DNA from: Betaproteobacteria bacterium
Lineage (GTDB): Bacteria > Pseudomonadota > Gammaproteobacteria > Burkholderiales > SG8-39
Reading direction: 5' to 3'
DNA length: 6,679 nucleotides
Assembly: GCA_029865405.1 (NCBI GenBank)
Contig: JAOUGZ010000150.1
Span: 1-6,679 of the forward strand
Made by a program: the position numbers and the translations under genes. The notes under the pieces are model-generated. The model did not search any database, was not told where the DNA came from, and saw only the letters and a list, made by a program, of their open reading frames with translations. Position 1 is the stretch's first letter, and each line of letters starts with the position of its first letter. Shown here piece after piece: positions 1-6,203 of this stretch.

Positions 1-510
1 GCCTGCACGCACCCCCTTGGGGATCTTCACGTTGAGCGTGCGCGTCTCGAGCGCGACGCGGCCGCGCGCGTCGACCTGCGGCACGCGAAGCTGGATCTGG
101 CGCTCGGCGCCGAGGAAGGCATCCTCCACGTCGAGCAGCACCTTGGCGAAGTGGTCCTGGCCGTGCGCGCGCGCGCCCATGCGCCCGAAGAGCTCGGCGA
201 AGAAGTCGCTGAAGTCCCCGCCCGGCATATCGTGATGCGAGAACTCGAAGCCCGCGTCCCAGTCGGGCGGCGGCCGGAACTCCTGTCCGGGCTGGTAGCC
301 GCGGCCGAGCTGGTCGTAGGCGGCGCGCTTCTCGGGATCCGAGAGCACCGCGTAGGCCTCGTTCACCTCCTTCATGCGCGCTTCGGCGTCCGGCTCCTTG
401 CTGACGTCAGGGTGGTACTTGCGCGCGAGCTTGCGAAACGCCTTGCGGATCTCGTCGGCCGGCGCGTCGCGCCCGACGCCCAGAACCCCGTAGTAGTCCT
501 TGTACTCCAC
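1..510 (-). CDS. cbpA: CbpA-type DnaJ family co-chaperone, N-terminal part (3' end outside window)
   Basis: A J-domain protein that would stimulate the ATPase of DnaK (Hsp70) and hand it unfolded clients in the cytoplasm. Visible are 170 residues. The J domain is at about 4-69, with the DnaK-activating HPD triad at 33-35 and the helix IV ending AYDQLG at 64-69. A short G/F-type linker follows (about 70-112, including [10 protein letters not shown]). C-terminal domain I then starts at about 119 ([15 protein letters not shown]) and runs on to LNVKIPKGV at 159-167. Where DnaJ carries its four CxxCxGxG zinc repeats there is no cysteine, which makes this the zinc-less class B (CbpA-like) form. The start is GTG at 510, chosen because EYKDYY directly after it is the usual family N terminus. 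It lies 8 nt after the sco stop, with no clear Shine-Dalgarno sequence, so translation may be coupled to sco. The symbol rests on domain layout; a paralogous class B protein is possible. Confidence 0.9.
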   Translation of the reverse strand, partial: MEYKDYYGVLGVGRDAPADEIRKAFRKLARKYHPDVSKEPDAEARMKEVNEAYAVLSDPEKRAAYDQLGRGYQPGQEFRPPPDWDAGFEFSHHDMPGGDFSDFFAELFGRMGARAHGQDHFAKVLLDVEDAFLGAERQIQLRVPQVDARGRVALETRTLNVKIPKGVRAG

Positions 511-518
511 GGGGCGCG

Positions 519-1103
519 CTAGCGCAGCAGCGCCCGCAGGTCGGGCGCCAGGTCCTCGCCGATGCGCTCGTGCCGCACGAAAAGACGCAGCCGCCCCTGC
601 GGATCGATGACGTAGCTTTGCGCGCTGTGGTCGACCGAGTACTCGCCGGGGGTCTTGCCGGGGCGCTTCTCGAAGTACACCTTGAACTCCTTCGCCACCG
701 CGCGCGTCGCCTCCAGGTCGCCGCGCAGGCCGAGAAAGCTGGCATCGAACGCCGGCACGTACTTCGCGAGCACGGCCTGGGTATCGCGCTCGGGATCCAC
801 CGTCACGAGCAGCACCTGCACGCGCTCGGCGTCCTTGCCGAGCTGGCGCATCGCCTGCGCCATGTCGGCGAGCGTCGTCGGGCACACGTCCGGGCAGTGC
901 ACGAAGCCGAAGAACAGCACCACTGCCTTGCCGCGGAAGTCCTCGAGGCGTCGCAGCTTGCCATGGTGGTCGCTGAGCTCGAGCTTCGCGCCGTAGTCGA
1001 CGCCCGTGATGTCCGTGCTCTTGAACTTGGGGGCGCCGCCGTCGCAGGCGGCGAGCGCCAGCGCGGCGAGCACGGCGGCGCTAGTACGGCAGATGGTGGT
1101 CAA
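519..1103 (-). CDS. sco: SCO1/SenC family copper chaperone lipoprotein for cytochrome c oxidase
   Basis: A periplasm-facing, thioredoxin-fold protein that in this family binds copper and/or reduces the CuA-site cysteines of cytochrome oxidase subunit II. From a TTG start at 1103 it has 194 residues, normal for the family. A lipoprotein signal peptide with Arg6 and a hydrophobic run leads to lipobox LAAC, with lipidated Cys20. The copper/redox motif HCPDVC puts CxxxC at Cys70 and Cys74, and the third ligand is His159 in [20 protein letters not shown] at 101-107 is also typical of the family. The TTG was preferred because it alone gives a proper signal peptide. A GTG at 1073 leaves only nine residues before the Cys, and starts further upstream add a charged, unlikely N terminus. 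With this start the gene overlaps the end of ctaB by 23 nt. No convincing ribosome binding site is seen, so coupling to ctaB translation is likely. Family is certain; the exact start is inferred. Confidence 0.93.
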   Translation of the reverse strand: MTTICRTSAAVLAALALAACDGGAPKFKSTDITGVDYGAKLELSDHHGKLRRLEDFRGKAVVLFFGFVHCPDVCPTTLADMAQAMRQLGKDAERVQVLLVTVDPERDTQAVLAKYVPAFDASFLGLRGDLEATRAVAKEFKVYFEKRPGKTPGEYSVDHSAQSYVIDPQGRLRLFVRHERIGEDLAPDLRALLR

Positions 1104-1974
1104 CGAGGAGCGCCGCGAACAGCGCGGCGAGGTACACGATCGAGAAGCGGAAGGTGCGACGCGCCAGCGCATCGCTGTATGCGACGTGGATGCGCACCGC
1201 GTAGGCGATGAATATGCCGCCCAGGACAAGCGCGGCGGCGAGGTACAGCCAGCCGCTCATGCGGATGGCGAACGGCAGCAGCGACACGCCGAACAGGATC
1301 AGCGTGTAGAGCAGCACCTGCAGGCGCGTGTAGCGCGCGCCGTGCGTCACCGGCAGCATCGGCAGGCCGGCGCGCGCGTAGTCCTCGGTGCGGTACAGGG
1401 CCAGCGCCCAGAAGTGCGGCGGCGTCCAGGCGAAGATGATGAGAAACAGCAGCATCGCCTCGGTGGTGACTTCGCCCGTGACCGCCGCCCAGCCGAGCAC
1501 CGGCGGCATCGCGCCGGAGGCGCCGCCGATGACGATGTTCTGCGGCGTGAGCGGCTTCAGGATCACCGTATAGACGATGGCGTAGCCGACGAAGGTGGCG
1601 AGCGTGAGCCACATGGTGAGCGCGTTCACATAGTGCAGGAGCAGCCCCAGCCCCAGCCCGCCGACCACGCCGGCGAACATCAGCGTCTGCAGGCTGGTGA
1701 GCTCGCCGCTCGGCAGCGGCCGCCAGCGCGTGCGCAGCATGAGCGCGTCCACGTTCTGCTCGACCAGGCAGTTGACCGCCGCCGCCGCGCCCGCGACCAG
1801 CGCGATGCCGAAGGTGCCGGCGAGGAGCACCCGCGGCTCGACCATGCCGGGGGCGGCGAGGAACATGCCGATCACCGCCGTGAACACGATGAGCGAGACC
1901 ACGCGCGGCTTGGTGAGCGCATAGAACGCCCGGGCGCGCTGTGCCAGGCCGGCGGGAAGTGCGTAGGTGGTCAC
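1081..1974 (-). CDS. ctaB: Heme O synthase (protoheme IX farnesyltransferase)
   Basis: An integral inner-membrane UbiA-superfamily prenyltransferase that transfers farnesyl from farnesyl diphosphate to protoheme IX, giving heme O for terminal oxidases (heme A after CtaA acts). It has 297 residues, full length. The first Mg-diphosphate motif runs from Asn68 through Glu72 and Asp76 to RTRWRPL (81-87). The first acid is Glu rather than the Asp of E. coli CyoE; from memory this is common in betaproteobacterial homologues. [13 protein letters not shown] (139-151), the GAMPPVLGW segment (154-162), the [17 protein letters not shown] segment (183-199) and LPMLPVTHG are all canonical. About nine hydrophobic segments are evident. 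The start is GTG at 1974: an in-frame stop lies only about 28 nt upstream (2002-2004), and the N terminus fits ([13 protein letters not shown] at 19-31). There is no clear Shine-Dalgarno sequence. The sco gene follows with overlap. The partner ctaA is not adjacent, and a divergent RND unit starts 32 nt away. Confidence 0.97.
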   Translation of the reverse strand: MTTYALPAGLAQRARAFYALTKPRVVSLIVFTAVIGMFLAAPGMVEPRVLLAGTFGIALVAGAAAAVNCLVEQNVDALMLRTRWRPLPSGELTSLQTLMFAGVVGGLGLGLLLHYVNALTMWLTLATFVGYAIVYTVILKPLTPQNIVIGGASGAMPPVLGWAAVTGEVTTEAMLLFLIIFAWTPPHFWALALYRTEDYARAGLPMLPVTHGARYTRLQVLLYTLILFGVSLLPFAIRMSGWLYLAAALVLGGIFIAYAVRIHVAYSDALARRTFRFSIVYLAALFAALLVDHHLPY

Positions 1975-2006
1975 GGCAAAGGCTGCGGAAAGCGTAGAAT
2001 TTTATC
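1975..2006. promoter_or_regulatory. Short divergent intergenic region with A/T-rich candidate -10 boxes in both directions
   Basis: These 32 nt are the only spacer between the ctaB and membrane fusion protein starts, and hold the one clear A/T patch in a very GC-rich window. On the plus strand TAGAAT (1995-2000) differs by one base from the sigma-70 -10 consensus and ends six bases before the ATG at 2007, a spacing compatible with a leaderless transcript. On the minus strand TAAAAT (2004-1999), also one mismatch, would start ctaB transcription about 15-20 nt before its GTG. I see no good -35 box at the right distance for either, so this is a suggestive composition signal only. Any promoters or operators must overlap the coding ends. 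No inverted-repeat operator was recognised. Confidence 0.35.
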
Positions 2007-3065
2007 ATGCGGATCAAGGAATTCGGCCTGCTCGGGGCGCTGCTCGCCGTCCTCGCCGGCTGCGGCGCGGAGTCGAACAGCAAACCCGCGGCCAGCGCGC
2101 CGCGCGCGCATCTGGTCGAGCTGGCGGTGGCCGAGCCCGGGCGCCTTTCCTACACCGCCGATCGCGCGGGGAGCCTGCGCGCGCTGCGCGAGGTGCGCAT
2201 CGTCAACCAGGAGGAAGGGCGCCTGACCGAGGTAGGCGTGCGCGAGGGTGACGGCGTGAGGGCGGGCGAGGTGCTGGTGCGCTACGACGACCGCATCCTG
2301 CGCGCCGAGCTCGACAAGGCGAGCGCCACCCTCAACCAGGCCGAGCTCGACCACGAGCGCAGCCGCCAGCTGAAGGAAAAGGGCTTCGTCAGCGACGACG
2401 CGGTACAGCGCGCCGCGACCGCGCTCGAGATTGCGCGCGCGCAGGTGCGCCTGCTCGGCGCGCGCGTCCAGCACATGACCATCGCCGCGCCGTTCGACGG
2501 CGTGGTGGCGCGCCGCCTGGTCGAGCCGGGCAACGTCACCTCGCAGCACACGCATCTGCTCACCATCATCGATCCCTCGCAGCTGGTGACCGACGTCAAC
2601 GTCTCCGAGCTGGTGATGCCCTACCTCGCCGTCGGCGACAGCGCCGACGTACGCATCGACGCGCTCGGCGAGAAGCTGCATCCCGGGAAGATCGTGCGCA
2701 TCCATCCGGCGATCGACCCGGCGACGCGCACCGGGCGCATCGAGGTGGTCCTGAACCCGGTGCCGAAGGGGGCGCGCCCTGGCCAGTTCTGCCGCGTGGT
2801 GCTCGCCACCGGCGCGAGCGAGCAGCTGGTGGTGCCGCTTGCCGCCCTGCAGCGCGACGTCGCGGGCGAGTTCGTCTACGTGTTCCAGAAGGCCGACGGC
2901 ACGGTGCGCCGCGCGGGCGTGTCGAGCGGCCTCAGGCTCGCCGACCGCGTCGAGATCCGCGACGGCCTCGCGCGCGGCGCGCAGGTGGTGGTGAGGGGCT
3001 TTCTCGGCCTGACGGCCGGGCAGCGCGTGAAGCCGGTCGCGCCGCGCGCCGAGCGCGCGGGCTAG
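2007..3065 (+). CDS. RND efflux periplasmic adaptor (membrane fusion protein), lipoprotein
   Basis: The periplasmic adaptor that bridges an inner-membrane RND pump and an outer-membrane TolC-type channel. It has 352 residues. A lipoprotein signal ends in lipobox LAGC with Cys19 as the lipid anchor. Lipoyl/barrel-sandwich half-motifs lie at about 63-93 (GRLTEVGVREGDGVRAGEVL) and 158-188 (APFDGVVARRLVEPGNV). Between them is an alpha-helical hairpin at about 97-155 whose tip keeps the R-x3-L-x6-S docking pattern (Arg118, Leu122, Ser129) known from AcrA/MacA-type adaptors. The beta-barrel (about 192-270) and membrane-proximal domain (about 275-342) follow. The hairpin looks roughly 14 residues shorter than AcrA's as I recall it. 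The ATG at 2007 is chosen because it gives the complete signal peptide; GGAA about 16 nt upstream is too distant to be a good ribosome binding site. The stop is 3 nt before the permease start, so the two form one operon. The substrate cannot be told from sequence. Confidence 0.94.
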   Translation: MRIKEFGLLGALLAVLAGCGAESNSKPAASAPRAHLVELAVAEPGRLSYTADRAGSLRALREVRIVNQEEGRLTEVGVREGDGVRAGEVLVRYDDRILRAELDKASATLNQAELDHERSRQLKEKGFVSDDAVQRAATALEIARAQVRLLGARVQHMTIAAPFDGVVARRLVEPGNVTSQHTHLLTIIDPSQLVTDVNVSELVMPYLAVGDSADVRIDALGEKLHPGKIVRIHPAIDPATRTGRIEVVLNPVPKGARPGQFCRVVLATGASEQLVVPLAALQRDVAGEFVYVFQKADGTVRRAGVSSGLRLADRVEIRDGLARGAQVVVRGFLGLTAGQRVKPVAPRAERAG

Positions 3066-3068
3066 ACG

Positions 3069-6000
3069 ATGCAGCAGCGCGGCATCGCCGTCTGGTGCAT
3101 CCACCACCCGGTAAGCACGATGATGCTCACGCTCACCGCGATCGTGCTCGGCCTGTTCGCGCTCTCGCGGCTCTCGATCGACCTGCTGCCGCGCCTCATC
3201 TACCCCGAGATCGGCGTGCGCGTGCTCGACCTGGCGGTACCCGCGAACATCATGGAGGACCAGGTGACGCGCCAGCTCGAGGAGCAGCTGGCGATCACCG
3301 AGGATTCGAGCGGCGTGACCTCGACCACGCTCGAGGGCACCACCGAGGTCGAGCTCTACTTCGACTACGGCAAGGACATCGACGTCGCGCTCCGGGACGC
3401 GAGCACGCGCCTCGACCGCGCCAAGCGGTTCCTGCCCATCACCATCGACCCGCCGATCATCTTCAAGCGCGACCCGTCGCAGATCCCGGTGATGGAGTTC
3501 GTCGTCACCTCGCCCCTGCGCGGCATGACCGAACTGCGCACCTGGACCGACGACGTGTTCGCCAAGCTGTTCCTCAACCTGCCCGGGGTGGCCGCCGTGG
3601 AGGTCGGCGGCGGCCTGGTGCGCGAGGTGCACGTGCTCCCCGACCAGCGCCGCCTCGCCGGCCTCGGGCTCTCGGTCGAGGCGCTGGTGCAGGCGATCGA
3701 ACGCGGCAACGTCGACTCGCCCGCCGGGCGCCTGCGCATGTCCGGGCAGGAGTACACCAGCCGCACCGCCGGGCGGGTGCAGAGCGTCGCCGCGCTCGGC
3801 GCGCTGCCGATCCGGCTGCCGAACGGCGAATCGGTGCCGCTGTCCGAGGTGGCGCAGGTGATCGACACGCACGAGGACGAGCGCATCCGCGTGCGCTACA
3901 ACGGCACGCCGGGCGTGCGCCTGTCGATCCAGAAGCAGCCCACGGCGAACACCGTAGACGTCGCCGAGGTGGTCGGCGCGCGACTCGCCGAGCTGCGCGA
4001 GCGGCGCCTGGTGCCCGAGGACGTGCAGGTCGACGTGATCTCCAACCAGGCGGTGTACGTGCGCCAGTCGCTCGACAACGCGACGCTCGCCGCGCTCGCC
4101 GGCGCGGCGCTGGCGATGGCCGTGGTCTACTGCTTCCTGGGCAGCGTGCGCGGCACGCTGATCATCGGCAGCGCAATCCCGATCTCGATCATGATCACCT
4201 TCGTCATCATGGCGCTGGGCGGCCTGTCGCTCAACCTGATGACCCTCGGCGGACTCGCGCTCGGCATCGGCATGCTGGTCGACAACACCATCGTCATGCT
4301 CGAGAACATCGAGCGCCACCAGCGCGAGGGCGAGGCGGGGGTGCAAGCGGCGGAGAACGCCGCCGCCGAGGTCACGAGCCCGATCATCGCCGCCACCAGC
4401 ACCAACCTCGCCGCGGTGCTGCCGTTCCTGTTCATCAGCGGGCTGGTGGGCCTCCTGTTCCGCGAGCTGATCTTCACCATCACCGCCTCGATCGTCGCCT
4501 CGCTCATGGTGGCGGTAACGCTGGTGCCGGCGCTCGCGGCGCGCGGCCGGCCACCCGCGCCCTCGCGCGTTACGCGCGCGGTGCTGGCCTTCGTCGGCGC
4601 CGCGCAGCGCCTGTATGCGCCCGTGGTGGCAGCGGTGCTGAGGGCGCCGTGGCTGGTGGTGGCGGCCGCGTGCGCGCTGCTCGTGGCTTTCGGCGCGCTC
4701 TTCCTGCAGCTCACCGGGAAGCAGGAGTTCCTGCCGACCATGGACGACGGGCGCGTGCGGGTGAACGTGTCCATCGACCCGGGCAGCGCGCTCGACGAGA
4801 TGGATCGCGTGGTGCGCCTGCTGGAGAAGCTGGCGCACGCGCAGGGCGGGGTCGAGGGTGTCTCGGTCACCGCCGGCGGCTCGATCTTCGGGCGCACGCA
4901 GCGCGAGCGCCCCAATCGCAGCCAGCTCGACATCCAGCTCGTGCCGGCGGTCGAGCGCGGCAAGAGCGTCGATCTCTGGGTGACCGGTTTCATGCGCGCG
5001 GTCGGCGCCGAGCAGCTCGCCGGCGTCAAGGTGCTGACCCGCCCCGCGGGCCTGCGCGGCGTGCGCGTGTCGCGCTCCGACGAGGACGTCAGCATCCGCG
5101 TGCAGGGCCCGGACCTGCAGGTGCTCGCCGCGCTCGGCGACCGGCTGCTCGAGCGCCTGCGCGGCAGGCCGGGCCTGAGGAACGCGCAGCACTCGGCCGA
5201 GGAGCAGCGCCAGGAGTTCGCGGTGCGCATCGACCGCACGCGCGCCGCCGAGCTGGGCGTCGACGTGACGCTGGTCGGGCGCGCGCTGCGCGTCGCGCTC
5301 GACGGCATCGTGGTGAGCGACTTCATCGAATCCGACCGCGCCTACGACGTGCGCGTGCGCCTGCCCCAGGGCACGATCGACAGCCCCGCGGCGATGGACG
5401 CGATCCTGCTGTTCGGCGCGCAGGGCGGCCGCCCTGCGGCGTACCTCGGCGACGTGGCGCGCATCGAGTTGGTGGTGGCGCCGACCGAGATCCGGCGCGA
5501 GAACCAGCGCCGCATCGTCGAGGTGAGCGCGGCGCTCACCGGCGAGCTGCCGCTCGGCGAGGTGGCGCGCGGCCTGCGCGCGGACCTGCGCGGCTTCGAG
5601 CTGCCACCGGGCTACACGCTCTACTTCGGCGGCGCCTACGACAGCCTGCAGAAGGGTAACGTGCTTGTGCTGACGCTCGCCGCGCTCGCCCTGTTCCTGG
5701 TGTTCGTGGTGATGGCCGTGCAGTACGAGTCGCTCACGAACCCCGCGGTGATCATGCTCGGCGTGCCCTTCGCGCTGATCGGCGTGGTAATCGGGCTGCT
5801 GGCCACCGGGCTGCCGCTGTCCATGCCGGTATGGCTCGGCATCATCATGCTGATCGGCATCGTCGTGAACAACGCCATCGTGCTCGTCGAGTACATCGAG
5901 CTGCTGCGCGAGCGCGGCCGGGCGCTCATCCAGGCGATCGTCGAGTCGGCGCGCCTGCGGCTGCGGCCGATCCTCATGACCACGCTCACCACGGTGGTGG

Positions 6001-6203
6001 GCATGTCGCCGCTCGCGCTCGGGCTGGGCGAGGGCTCGGAGATGCTGCGCCCGCTTGCCGTGTGCATGGTGTTCGGGCTGCTGTTCTCGATGTTCGTCAG
6101 CCTGCTGCTCATCCCGGCGCTCTACCTGCTCGCGCACCGGCGCGCCGAGCGTCTCGGCCTCAGCCGAGTCCCGAAACCTTCAGCAGGCGCTGCAGGTCCT
6201 TGA
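3069..6203 (+). CDS. RND superfamily inner-membrane efflux permease (HAE1/AcrB-like, DN/NN variant)
   Basis: A trimeric, proton-driven exporter of the resistance-nodulation-division superfamily in the inner membrane, working with the adaptor encoded just upstream. It has 1044 residues, the usual length. TM1 is at about 13-33, large periplasmic loop 1 at 34-335, TM2-6 within 337-489, TM7 at about 527-547, loop 2 at 550-860, and TM8-12 within 864-1022. In TM4, GMLVDNTIVMLENIER has Asp405 but Asn406 where AcrB has its second Asp (D408). In TM10, VVNNAIVLVEYIE has Asn934 where AcrB has Lys940. Arg964 and Thr971 match AcrB R971 and T978 in RLRPILMTTL. This fits the HAE1-like branch resembling SwrC/YerP. 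The heavy-metal branch is unlikely because CusA's VDAAIVMIEN and TM10 Glu patterns are absent. The ATG follows the adaptor stop by 3 nt, implying coupled translation. The last 44 nt overlap the convergent minus-strand gene. Substrate unknown. Confidence 0.96.
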   Translation: MQQRGIAVWCIHHPVSTMMLTLTAIVLGLFALSRLSIDLLPRLIYPEIGVRVLDLAVPANIMEDQVTRQLEEQLAITEDSSGVTSTTLEGTTEVELYFDYGKDIDVALRDASTRLDRAKRFLPITIDPPIIFKRDPSQIPVMEFVVTSPLRGMTELRTWTDDVFAKLFLNLPGVAAVEVGGGLVREVHVLPDQRRLAGLGLSVEALVQAIERGNVDSPAGRLRMSGQEYTSRTAGRVQSVAALGALPIRLPNGESVPLSEVAQVIDTHEDERIRVRYNGTPGVRLSIQKQPTANTVDVAEVVGARLAELRERRLVPEDVQVDVISNQAVYVRQSLDNATLAALAGAALAMAVVYCFLGSVRGTLIIGSAIPISIMITFVIMALGGLSLNLMTLGGLALGIGMLVDNTIVMLENIERHQREGEAGVQAAENAAAEVTSPIIAATSTNLAAVLPFLFISGLVGLLFRELIFTITASIVASLMVAVTLVPALAARGRPPAPSRVTRAVLAFVGAAQRLYAPVVAAVLRAPWLVVAAACALLVAFGALFLQLTGKQEFLPTMDDGRVRVNVSIDPGSALDEMDRVVRLLEKLAHAQGGVEGVSVTAGGSIFGRTQRERPNRSQLDIQLVPAVERGKSVDLWVTGFMRAVGAEQLAGVKVLTRPAGLRGVRVSRSDEDVSIRVQGPDLQVLAALGDRLLERLRGRPGLRNAQHSAEEQRQEFAVRIDRTRAAELGVDVTLVGRALRVALDGIVVSDFIESDRAYDVRVRLPQGTIDSPAAMDAILLFGAQGGRPAAYLGDVARIELVVAPTEIRRENQRRIVEVSAALTGELPLGEVARGLRADLRGFELPPGYTLYFGGAYDSLQKGNVLVLTLAALALFLVFVVMAVQYESLTNPAVIMLGVPFALIGVVIGLLATGLPLSMPVWLGIIMLIGIVVNNAIVLVEYIELLRERGRALIQAIVESARLRLRPILMTTLTTVVGMSPLALGLGEGSEMLRPLAVCMVFGLLFSMFVSLLLIPALYLLAHRRAERLGLSRVPKPSAGAAGP
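6153..6168. terminator. Perfect 6-bp hairpin at the convergent gene ends (possible weak terminator)
   Basis: CTCGGC (6153-6158) and GCCGAG (6163-6168) form a perfect stem with a four-base loop that contains the stop codon of the minus-strand gene. It lies within the coding overlap of the two convergent genes, where both transcripts need to end. Neither strand has a following U-tract, so it does not meet the rule for an intrinsic terminator, and a 6-bp palindrome can easily arise by chance at this GC content. Confidence 0.2.

Noticed and set aside
163..176. Alternating purine-pyrimidine run (GTGCGCGC...), a possible Z-DNA tract
   Set aside because: It encodes ordinary Ala/Arg/His codons of the J protein and is expected at this GC content.
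1083..1147. Glu72 in place of the first Asp of the CtaB prenyltransferase motif as a defect
   Set aside because: An NCxxEQ form is, to my knowledge, the usual variant in betaproteobacterial CtaB, and all other motifs are intact.
1006..2226. A 406-codon plus-strand frame antisense to ctaB
   Set aside because: Low-complexity composition, and it runs across the divergent spacer and two real gene starts.
3095..5659. An 854-codon plus-strand frame inside the permease gene
   Set aside because: An Arg/Ala/Gly/Pro-rich frame-shifted shadow of the permease with no recognisable motif.
1971..6137. A 1388-codon open frame on the minus strand, antisense to the whole RND pair
   Set aside because: Its product is a low-complexity mix of His, Arg, Gln, Ala, Asp and Glu with no domain. 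Such frames arise opposite GC-rich coding sequence, and the plus-strand genes are unmistakable family members.
3069..6203. A heavy-metal (CusA-type) copper exporter linked to Sco and the oxidase
   Set aside because: The TM4 and TM10 motifs (VDNTIVMLEN and VNNAIVLVEY) are of HAE1 type, and no Met-rich relay or metal-binding adaptor motif is visible.
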